Shown here piece after piece: positions 39,157-53,877 of a stretch of 64,000 nt of DNA. Each line of letters starts with the position of its first letter. Positions within the stretch are counted from its first letter, which is position 1. The stretch covers positions 5,205,043-5,269,042 of the forward strand of contig NC_086362.1 in NCBI RefSeq assembly GCF_036324505.1. The letters run 5' to 3'. Under the pieces are notes generated by a model that ran no database searches, was not told the DNA's origin, and worked only from the letters and a program-made list of their open reading frames with translations. Position numbers and translations under genes: made by a program. The stretch is from Eleginops maclovinus (lineage: Eukaryota; Chordata; Actinopteri; Perciformes; Eleginopidae).

Positions 39157-39665
39157 CGCTGCCCGGCCAAAAGAAAGGTCACAAGCCTGTGTGGGGGGGG
39201 GGCAGTGCTATGATCCGGAGTTGCTGCAGTTGGTCTGGTCTAGGTTCAGCAACGTTATGTGCCCAAAGAATGAGGTCAGCTGACTCCCTGAATATACTGA
39301 ATGACCAGGTTATTCCATCAATGGATTTCTCTTCCCTGATGGCACGGCCATGTCCAAGATGACAATGCCAGGATCCATCGGGCTCAAATTGTGAAAGAGT
39401 GGTTCAGGGAGCACGAGACATCATTTTCACACATGGATTGGCTCCCACAGAGCCCAGACCTGAACCCGATTGAGAATCTTTGGGATGTGCTGGAGAAGAC
39501 TTTGCGCAGTGGTCCGAATCTCCCGTCATCAGTACAAGATCTTGGTGGAAAAATTAATGCAAGACAGACATAAACGTTGTGACGTTGCAGAAGCTTGTGG
39601 AAACGATCCTACAGCGAATGCGTGCCGTAATCAAAGCCAACGAATATAACAGTGTGACCTTTACT
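39157..39665 (+). mobile_element. Tc1/mariner deletion derivative, copy 2 (DD36E type)
   Basis: The left end CGCTGCCCGGCCAAAAGAAAGG follows TA at 39,155-39,156 and matches the terminus of copy 1 with few changes. The body is collinear with copy 1, including the same junction between the left terminus and the GGCAGTGCTATGATC segment. The sequence stops matching at about 39,665, just inside the expected right terminus, so that inverted repeat is lost. A G run of ten near 39,193 has expanded relative to copy 1. Confidence 0.9.
39210..39650 (+). pseudogene. Tc1/mariner transposase C-terminal remnant
   Basis: Same family and same truncation as the remnant at 30,959. The catalytic Asp codon is at 39,361-39,363 (DNARIH) and the Glu codon at 39,472-39,474 ([12 protein letters not shown]), again with 36 residues between. 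It retains the segment after SSVQDL (about 39,541-39,582) that copy 1 has lost. It is broken by frame changes near 39,330-39,360 and by stops after about 39,570. The N-terminal DNA-binding half and first catalytic Asp are absent, so it is non-functional. Confidence 0.88.
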
Positions 39666-40599
39666 TGTTCTACTTCTTACTTACAGGTCCAACACAACCT
39701 AACAGGTGGTCAGCAGGAAATATGGTTTGAATGTGCAAGTGTGCAATGGTGGGTATCCGTGGTAATACATACTTATATATTTTAATGTCAAGCAGTTTTC
39801 AAACATGTTATTAAATTGCAAGAGGCTTTAGTTGTGTATACAGAATGTCAGTGCTTGAATTTCAAAGTTGAACAATATGTTGAATTTGTATACTGTATAT
39901 CTTATTCTCACATTAGATTTTTTTTTAAACAGTTTAAAGTTTATGAAAATAGTGAGACAAATATGAGGTCAAGCTACGAAACCGGAGGAAGTCTCTTAAA
40001 TCTAAATTGAATCTACGTGATTTATTGTGTCCATTTCTTAGTACCAGTCATATCACACAGTCAACAAGAGTGTGACAAATTACATATATATCATTATTAT
40101 TAGTGGGTTTATATTGTGAAGACCATTGTACTTTTTACTTGCAGAAAACCCACTATTTGATGTGTATAGAATTGCTGCTGGATCAGTAAATAAAGAGCTT
40201 TTTATTTTATCCAGCTTCACTTCTGTGATAGCACGACTCCTGATGTCCCTGAATATTATCAAGGCTCGACAAACTTCTGACTCTCCTGAGGAATGCTGCC
40301 TAGATCTAATACCCGTCACTTTGTATTTTCTATTTCCATCCCATCTGTCTTTTAATGAAATGAGGAGATACAGTATCACACACGAAACCTTCAGCTCTTG
40401 CCCTGTTGGGACTGCTGGCCTTGCTCCTTGTCAGCATAGATTTGGATATGTGGCAGAGGTTTATGTATCAGATGGGTACGTGTCAGGATCTTTATTCTAC
40501 AGGGTAATTAATACAAAAGGAACAAATAATGGTAGTGTAATATCTAAATAGCTACACACTTTAGCCCCTTTTGATTAAGTTCTGTTTTGATGATTGTAA
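39666..40599. other. Unique sequence with one 3'-splice-like open frame, no gene called
   Basis: A good 3' splice-site-like sequence, TTGTACTTTTTACTTGCAG, ends at 40,144, and the frame stays open from there to the stop at 40,549-40,551 (about 135 codons). The product has no recognisable domain and no partner exon, so it is not called as a gene. Confidence 0.35.
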
Positions 40600-41015
40600 C
40601 AATGCATATAGCGCAAGTTTGAATACAAGAGGTGCTAATGTCAACATGCTAATGGCACAGTGGCACTGCCAACATTCCCATATGTATAGCAAGTGTGATG
40701 TTGTGAACTTTTTCATCACCTTAGTGAAGCTTGTTAGCATGCTCAAATGTGTTAATATATGTACACTCGTCACATAGTACAGCTAAAGCTCAAAGAAATA
40801 TAATTTGTTTAGCGGGTATTTTTAGTTTTTGTAGCTTTGTTAGTCTAGCCAATAGCTGTCAAGACAGTTCACCTCTGTCAACCTCGTCATGGTGCTACAG
40901 TAAAAGTAAAGGGATCACCAAAATAAGTATGTGTTATCCTCTGGGGACCATGGGAGCAACATGTCATGCCAATCCATCCTATGGTGTCAAAAACTTTAAG
41001 TCTGAAAAAAAAGAG
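40600..41015 (+). repeat. Dispersed percomorph-type repeat, copy A
   Basis: Diagnostic phrases in order are GTCAACATGCTAATGGCAC (40,640), CACCTTAGTGAAGCTTGTTAGCATGC (40,718-40,743), AGTACAGCTAAAGC, GTCAACCTCGTCATGGTGCTA (40,877-40,897), AAAGTAAAGGGATCACCAAA and ATCCTCTGGGGACCATG, then TGCCAATCCATCC. I recognise this word order from a very common perch-like fish repeat. It is much decayed and encodes nothing. Copies B and C below share the order. Confidence 0.7.
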
Positions 41016-44000
41016 GTGAACCAGAAGACTGACATTCCCATCCTTTAGCCACAAGATTAACAAAAGAAAACAAAAACTAAAGTAAGTTAAACAAATATAT
41101 GGCCTTGAAATGTATCTGAAAAAATGTCCTAAACTGCACAACGCCATTGAACAATACATAGACTCTAAAAAACATTACGGAACATATTGAGAAAACATCT
41201 CGCATATACACTGAAAGCACACAAATAGAAACCTGTCTTAGGAGGTTTTAGAGATGTGTTGATGCACACAGTTGCACGGGCACACTCGCTTGTTTACCGG
41301 ATGAGCAGCATTGCATTAGAATGGTCGTGCCGTCTGCTCCACAGTTATGGATTTATGCTTCATCACCATGGCATCTCTTTTAGCGTTGATTATAATTCCC
41401 AGAAGCCCTTAATTAAACCGTGTGCAGCTAAGGCCTTTTTGTTTTTTTTATAATTATTTATCCCTGAAGAGAGAGTGAATCCCGTAGATTTATTGACCAA
41501 GTCTCCCGATGCAGTACAGATCAACAACAGGCCAAGTACCCATAAATAGCCCCACCAAACACTTTGCTCAAAACTGAAGTCCGCTTGTGGGGCACATTTT
41601 CTGTTTTTATTTAATTTTTTCGCTGCTTAATCACTGTTCGAGGGGTGTGTATTTCCAAGACCTTGTTGACTTTGATGTCTTTCTTTGGTATTTGGTAATG
41701 CCGCAGTTATGTTAAGGGGAGATTTGAGATTCCCCTCGGCAGTGTAACAGCCCAGTTGACATTCAGCTGATGTAATTTGGCTTTTAAAATATCGAGGAAG
41801 CTTGCTGTTTTAATTACACCACATTTCAGTGTCAACTGGGGTATTTAAATGCCCATAAAAAACAAGATAAATTAGAGGTTAGCACAAACTGTTTCATAAA
41901 CAACTAAAATACCATTAGTGTTACAACCACACATTTACTTCTCAGACTATGTTTTTCTTCCCTGATGATTTTTTATTTATTTTTTTCAAAACATGTTCAA
42001 GCTTTGGCTGAATTTGCAAAAAAAAACTTTTCAAAAACTGTAAAGATGTTGAGCTTGTTGAATTTTCAGTCACACAGCACCTTTTGAAGGTGGATATTGC
42101 ACATAATCTGGTAGGTATTGATTCAGCAAATAATGTGAGCAGTGCTGCTCCTCTCTTCTCTTACTCTGCTGACTGCTCTGACCACACTGACTGACTTGCT
42201 GGAAGAGTATGCACTTTTCACTTTCCAGTATGTGTTTAAAATTAGCCCCATGCAGGAACAATTGAGACCACTAATTTGGTGCATTTGGTCTCTGATCGCA
42301 AATATGCACTCAATAGGTGAGTAATATTAGCCTTTGCAAGCCGTTGCATGTCAAAGAGATTTTTGAGAATCACTGTAAAAAAGGCCCAACAACTTGTCCC
42401 TGACTAATGTGTCCAACACTAAATTAGGTGCACGTTTCATTAACATGTTCTGCCCTTTAAACGTAGTTGTATAAGCTAAGATACTCTGAGAGTTTTATGT
42501 GATAAAGCAGAATCCTGAGCTAAAGTGCATCTGACAGGAAAAGTGCAAGGAACTTTTTATTAAAGTTAAATCAGCTGAGTTAGTATTTATGGCTCCCCCT
42601 TAATTGTTTTACTTGCGTGCAAACAGCACTGCATCAGCACCTCCTGGTCTTTTATTATTCTACAGATACTGCTTTCAACATTTGATGCATAATGCTTCAG
42701 AGAGCAGAGGGTGTGCCGGAAAAATAGTGCCTCCCATTAAATTACTCAGGAAGTTTGAAGTGATTGAGACGCATTAACCGCAGACATCTCGCAATAGATC
42801 GAACTGGGATTTCTATAACTTATTGATTTGATTTCCCGTAAAGGGCTGGGTTTGCTCTTTCACTGCACAGGTATGTTTTTCTCTCAAATTTCCCAAATGT
42901 GTATTACGAGAGAACTAGTTTGCTCAAGAATGCCCATTGTTCTGATGGCCCGTGAAACCCCAAAAGTCTGAATAAGGGTTCAAACGAGTCTTGCCAGTGT
43001 AGGATATAAAATACTGGGACTGTGAAAGTCCTATAACGTCATACTGCATTATAATAAGCGACGTGCACCTGGACTTTTGTTGTTGGACAAACGGGCTTTC
43101 ACTCCAACGGGACATTTTTACTGACTATTGGGTTTCCGATTAGTGAGCCACGTTGACCAATGGCCTGACCCCAGTCACTGATGAACATTGAAGTCTTTTC
43201 ATGTATCTTACTTTCGCAATATGAATTTTGAACTCAGTGTTGATGGCATGGTCAGAAACCCAACCTAATTGTGTTGGTGAAGCCTTTTTTCAAGTATATT
43301 TCTGGGACTTTGATTTCCCAGATTTAACTGAACTAACTTGACCAAAAAATAACACATAGCCATGGTGGATACTATTGTTTTTGTGTTGATGCTGAACTCT
43401 GCAGTGTTATGTGATTACTCTTGTAATCCACCAAGCACATAATGCGTATCATACTGTTAAAGCTATTTCGTAGTCATTTCCTTAAAAACCTACTTCCCGC
43501 CGTATGCACATCACGCCTCAGATGTTTTCCTTTACTTTGTAATGCATCTTCTTGCCTCATCATGGTGATATTATTCATGAAACACAAACACCAATTATTG
43601 TAATATTTGCAGCTTCTGCTCCTCGCTTGTTTTCGTCTCATCACAGGGCATTTACTAAGGCACACCAGACTCTGATATGATAGATCAATTTATTTCCAGT
43701 ATTGTGCAGTCAACAGAACCAAATCAGACACAGGTGCAGTATCAGATGAAGTGCTTTTTATTATGTATACATCAATAGAAAGTGTAATGAGAAATTTAAG
43801 CCGATCCAACCGCATGAATTCAGGACTAGCAGTGTATAAATGTTTAGGCAGCTCAAATGTAAATACAGAACATGATTATGGCATCATCCCCCGAAGCAGA
43901 CAAACACGAGAGGCATTTAAATGTTAACACTTAGAAACAGAATAAAAAAACTATAGATCATTTGGTGATTCAGCACAAATCAAAGGAGGAGTACTCTCTG

Positions 44001-44779
44001 TGTTGATATGGTACTATCCCCACCATCTGTTCCCGGTGATAACATGACAACATTGTGATTGATCCTGTAATGTGTCTACCATAATGAGGAATCAAAGCAT
44101 TACTACTTAAGTCCAATGGCGCCTGCAAAGATTCAGGTGGACTGACATCTCTAACGCCTTGCTGAAAATAACTCAATCCAACATTTATTTGCTATTAACT
44201 GAAATAAAATGGAAATTCCATGATGAACTAATAAGATCAACAAGAAAAAATACCCTTGAGGTTCAGTTGATTCATTTCACTATTTAGAGCGAGGACCGAT
44301 CTCGAGCTGAATGAGTTTGGTTAGGTTAAGAAAAGATGGTGCCGTATTCCCATTGGTCCATATTGTACCAAAACAGCAAATAACCTGTCACTTACAATCC
44401 GAGGAGCTTGTTAAATAGCTTATACATGGGGGGATCCTCTGATGCTGCTGAGTGACTGTGGGTGATTGGAGTCCCACTGAATAGCGATCCTCCTTTTTTT
44501 AAATTGAGTAGTCCCAGAGAGATGAATAAATGTAATTTGAGATAAAAATCTTTGTCAACTAGGGTCTTCTATAAGGTAATCTCGTTGAGAGTGGATGCAG
44601 TGCTAGCTTGTGTAGGTAGATGGAGAATGGGGGCCTCTTATGAGGGAGGAAGACTGGATACAATTTGTATTGAACAAAATATAATTATTCATAGGCTTGT
44701 TGCTTTTAATGTATCCAGGAATGTGTAGCAATGCCAGTGTGGTGGCTCTATGGGATGTAATGATTTATCTTCACATTTT
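41016..44779. other. Unique sequence, possible conserved non-coding blocks
   Basis: About 41,400-41,840 and 42,690-42,860 are non-repetitive with TTAATTAA, TTTAATTACACC and TAAATTACTC motifs, a texture seen in developmental enhancers. No exon or RNA gene was recognised. Confidence 0.4.
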
Positions 44780-45115
44780 CTCCTGAATATCTTATATATT
44801 TGATGGATGGACAGAGACATCTATAAATACCTTCATGGTGCCCAGAGGATGAACCCTAATGACTGTGGTAATCCTCTAGAACCACTAGCATATCAACATT
44901 TTCTCTACAATATCTTATTTCCTGTGGATCGAAATGGTCAAAGATGTGGTACGGACATCCCTGATTCTTCCTGAGCAACACCATCAGTATTATATGAACC
45001 GTACCCACTTAGCTTTTCATCTAGTGCCTCCTCAAGGTCAATTTTGATCTTGTACGACATAATTTGTCACTGTGTGCATGTTAGCATGTTGCTTTTAGCA
45101 TTTAGCTCAAAGCCT
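44780..45115 (-). repeat. Dispersed percomorph-type repeat, copy B (reverse)
   Basis: On the minus strand the block runs through GAGCTAAATGCTAAAAGC, ATTGACCTTGAGGAGGCACTAG, ATGAAAAGCTAAG, then GTCATTAGGGTTCATCC and CTGGGCACCATGAAGG, ending near a GATATTCAGG phrase. The same words occur in the same order in copies A and C. The opposite orientation shows independent insertion. Confidence 0.7.
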
Positions 45116-49839
<4,724 letters not shown>

Positions 49840-50165
49840 CCGTTTTGCTAATCAGCACAACACACCATGATTTACAGCTGAGGCTGATGCGAATTCCATT
49901 TGTTTTAAACGTATTTGGTCATAAACCAGCGTTGTACGGGGCTAGAGGAATTAAAATGTTGCTGATGGAACTAGATAAAAGTAAGGGAATCAGCAAAGTT
50001 ATTACTATTTATCCTGAGGGGGACATGAATGTCTGAACTGAATGTCAGAGCAATCAATCCCATAGGCCAGTTGTTGAGACATGTCACGTAGAAACCATAC
50101 ATTTCAAACCGCCACACTACAGTCAGAGTCACCAAAGTCAATAAACCTCATCCTCTGGCAGAAAA
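49840..50165 (+). repeat. Dispersed percomorph-type repeat, copy C
   Basis: Diagnostic phrases are GATTTACAGCTGAGGCTGATG (49,869-49,889), GTATTTGGTCATAAACCA (49,911-49,928), the decayed GGAATCAGCAAAGTTATTAC, ATCCTGAGGGGGACATGAATGTC, GTTGTTGAGACATGTCAC, then GTCACCAAAGTCAATAAACC and TCATCCTCTGGCA. The order agrees with copies A and B. Boundaries are approximate. Confidence 0.75.
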
Positions 50166-53100
50166 AAAATGCCTTAATTATTTCTGTGGTTTTCATGTTC
50201 ATAGTTAAAATCCATCCTTCTGTTACACGTTTGGATGACGTGAGTCAATCATTCAAAATAAATTTGTTTGTGTAAAGTCAATAGCTCCTGTCAAATGCGA
50301 GTCTTATCAAACAAATGCATGTTTGCCAGATGCTCATATTTAATTTTAAAGCCTTTATCTCGAAATGCTTATGAAATGGCAAATTTATTAAACAAAAAAA
50401 TGAATTAACTTGAAATTTGAACATCAGAAATACTGAAATTGAAATACAACTCAATTATTTTAAACGAGGTAAATTCAACTGAAACTCTTCTTTCTTCTCA
50501 TCCTAACGTGAATTTGCATAAATGTTTTTTTTTTAAATGGTCCGTATCCACATTGGCTTTGTCCTTCTTTCTCCAAAAGTTAACTTACTCCCATCATGAT
50601 ACTTGGCTCTATGTATGAGCTAGCCCATATGTGCTGTTTCACCACAGAGCTGTGACGTCTCCTGTCATAAGGGTTTGTCACCATAAACCCCATCACGCTA
50701 GTGTCCCTGCCTGATGCCATGCCAACCAAAAGTGGCGATTCGCAGCCAAAATGGGTTTGTTCTCACACTATGCATGTCCTCTCTGCCATTTCACCTTCCC
50801 GCGTGTTTTTTTCCACTCTCGCTCCTTCTGTTTGTCCTTCTGCTTGTCTGTCTGCTTTCTTTCCTCTTTGCTGTTATAACTCCATTTTCCAAAACTTGAT
50901 TTTCATGCACCTCGGATCCTCCCAGGATAATGTGATTGACCACGGTGAACGATTGAAAAACTGTGATGGGTGATGAAGTCAATGCAATTCATTGTATTCT
51001 AATCAGAATTCAGTGCATTACATTAGACAGAGGCACCATTCAGCCGTCCATTTGTCATTATCTGAGAAATGAGGCTACGATAGGCAAAAAAAAGAGAGGA
51101 AAAATCAGTATTCACACCAAATTAGTTTAGCTACAGTGAATGGCGGCTATTTCCATCACAGGTATTGTAATGGGGAAACTGAGTTATGAGGCGGCAATAA
51201 TTTGGAGGTGTTTGAAGAATAATTTGAATAAGAGAAAAATATAAAAAAACTCATACACACAAACATGAGTGAGACAGATGTGGGCTGCCGCGCGCGGACT
51301 CCAACTGTTCGTAATGAAGGGCATTCACCGTTCAGTTCCGGCTCTCCCACTGTCAACACAAGTCTTTCACACTGGGCTTCCTTCCCTCCCTCTTGTGCCC
51401 TCGTGTTTGTCCGTCCCTCTTTCACATTTCCTTCTCGCTCCAGTTTGGGGCAAAGCAGGACAGAAGGATAAAAAACGAGGATCGAGGGAGCAGATCTGCA
51501 GGCCAGCTTGGAGACCAGCGTGGGGTCGTACTTGTCACATCTCCTTCCACCAGTCCCGTCTGCAGGCGGGGGCTTGTGTGCACAAAAGCGCTTACTGTAC
51601 CTGGGCATCTGCTGAGCTCCTATGGGTGGGTAAGGGGGAGATCGGGGGAACACCACAGGGCTCAGCACCTCTTTAGCAGCCAGGCAATCTGCTCCGTGGG
51701 CCCCGCTCTGCCTGTTGGACTGCAAAGGACACACACACATATCGCAACCCACCCACCCACTGAGGAGCATGGTCAGAGCTGAGGCAAGATGGTTGATGAG
51801 GCACAACAAACACATGGGTTGATGCCGCCCATACTCACTGATGTATTTGTACACCAGTGATTCACAACAGGGGGGATCGGGAAAGATTGTGGAGTAGTTC
51901 AGAAACAGAAATTACAGTTTGTTTAAAAAAACATTCACATGTTCGTGTTTCAGCGGGAAAGAAACATGGAGTTGGAAATACAAATTGGAGTGATTACCAT
52001 TTCATTGTGACAATAACCAGTAAGCTACCAGTGACAATACCTGACTGTTGGTAATAGACTGTTGTCATGCCTTAAGACTATATTTTGCCAATAAACAGAG
52101 TGAACTACTTAACAATAAGCAGAGGCGTGAATAATAAAGTTGCCTAAAAGTGATGATTAAAGAGTTTAATCGTCTAAAAGTCATGAACAAACTCTTTCGA
52201 AAGCTGCTGAAATTAAACTTTAAAGTTAAAAGGTAGCAGTATAGCTTTGAATGGTTGAAGCAGTGGGAAGGCCCGTTTGTTCCAGCACGAAAAAAATGCC
52301 CAGAAAGCAACAGCCCACTTGACCAATTGTCCATTACCTCTAAAAACAAACACCGACTTCCACCGATGGCAACTATTTAATTAATAGAAATGTTACTTCT
52401 GTTGCGATTGGTTTTAATTCGTTGTTTCAATCAGCCAGGTTCAGGCAAAGTTTTACGTCTGTTTCAAAGAGGTTTTTGTTATTAAAGAATGGACCTAGCA
52501 ATAGTGAAATGTCAGTGCAATGGTACATACGGCATTTGAAGTACAATGGCATGTCACCAAAACAGCTAGCTAGAAGAAAAAGTTAAACATGAGCAGCTGA
52601 AAAGTAATGGATAAACAATAACATAATGAACTTAAATTGCAAAAGGTAATTAAACAGTATTATCGTTAATATTTCAGCAAAATCCACTTTAATGTATTAT
52701 CAATTGAAATCCAAAATATAAAAACTTTAAATAGCAGGCAGGGTCTGTGCAGGGGTACGAGTGCTAATCAGATCTGTGTGTCAGGGTACAGTACTTCAAC
52801 TCTTCACGATCTTCCTACAGTTAAATAAATTAAACCCAACTAGCATAAACAAACATCCTGTAAATTAACAATTCAGTGCTGCAGTCACATGGATAGCTTC
52901 TTTTTTTTTTTTACGTGGCAACAGATGTTCAGGCCATAGCAATTTGTATGAGAGTCAGAAACCAAACAGCCCTAAATGTGTAGCTAACTAGCAGTTGACA
53001 TCTTCGTATCCCTTGAGGTCACTTCCTCCCACGCCTCCAGAATGCACTCTACAGATAGGAACATGCCCCCCCCCCCCCCAATCCTTACCCCATCCCCACC

Positions 53101-53678
53101 CAACCTCACTCCACTTCCCTTTCCTCTGTGGAAGTGCTCAGGGCTTCTGGAGTAAGAAGTGAACAGCTGTTTGAATTAAATCTGCAAGAGTGAGTCTAGA
53201 CGGGGCCAGGTTTATTGAAGCGATGTCGACTGTCAGATTGATGGAAGACAAGGGGGAGATGGCTCGGCTTGTTACAGGCAAAGGCAATCTGGATCCTCTG
53301 GCTGTAAGCTGCTGCAAATCTTGTCTGCTTGATGGGGAGATTAGTTGTAATTCTGAGGACATAAATACAGTGTTAGCTTGGATGTGAAGCTGGCCGGAAA
53401 ACACGAACATACGGATATAGAGAGGTAGTCCAAACACATACAGTAGATATTCCATTTGCTTGAGCACATGCTTTTACAGCAACGTCTTAATGGTTATTTT
53501 TTGGTTGTTTTTTAACAATCCTGATATCCAGTATCCACCAATTCAAAAACATTTTCAAAAGTACAGATAACTCAGTTTCTAATTCTAAACTCAATTTGTA
53601 TTGTGTTCAAGCCTTTTCAAATATCACTGGACAGGTAGCTAGGTACCAAAGTTAACACAAATTAAAGCATTAAAGTAT
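50166..53678. other. Unique sequence, no gene called
   Basis: A 232-codon minus-strand frame (51,156-51,854) faces a 135-codon plus-strand frame (51,269-51,676) in a GC-richer, CT-biased block. No domain is recognised in either. The remainder is AT-rich unique sequence. Confidence 0.4.
53066..53079. repeat. Poly-C run (14)
   Basis: Fourteen consecutive C residues followed by further CCCC groups (ACCCCATCCCCACCC). The minus strand therefore has clustered G runs. Confidence 0.95.
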
Positions 53679-53687
53679 TGAATTAAG

Positions 53688-53868
53688 GCCCCGGCCGTGG
53701 CGCAACTGGCTGGGGCACCTGCACCGTACGCCGGCGACCCGGGATCAATTCCCGATCCGTGGTCCTTTCCGGATCCTACCCCGACTCTCTCTCCCACTTT
53801 CCTGTCACTCTCCTATCCGATTAAAGGCAAAAAGCCCCAAAAAATAATTAAAAAAACAAAACAAACAC
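53688..53868 (+). mobile_element. tRNA-derived SINE with target site duplication
   Basis: The tRNA-like head carries a pol III A box TGGCGCAACTGG (53,698-53,709) and a B box GATCAATTCC (53,743-53,752) at normal tRNA spacing. A pyrimidine-rich body follows (TCTCTCTCCCACTTTCCTGTC, about 53,786-53,806), then AAAGGCAAAAAGCCCC and an A-rich tail. The element sits between TGAATTAAG (53,679-53,687) and TGAATTAAG (53,869-53,877), a 9-bp target duplication left by LINE-assisted insertion. It has no coding capacity. The intact duplication and readable promoter suggest a fairly recent insertion. The family name is left open. Confidence 0.92.
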
Positions 53869-53877
53869 TGAATTAAG

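Noticed and set aside
51830..51900. Possible minus-strand exon ending at a GTGAGTATG donor-like site near 51,836
   Set aside because: No acceptor with an AG is found at a suitable distance upstream, and the short peptide is not recognisable.
53688..53868. A functional tRNA gene
   Set aside because: The A and B boxes belong to a SINE. The head is followed by a SINE body, A-rich tail and target duplications, and no proper cloverleaf acceptor stem is apparent.
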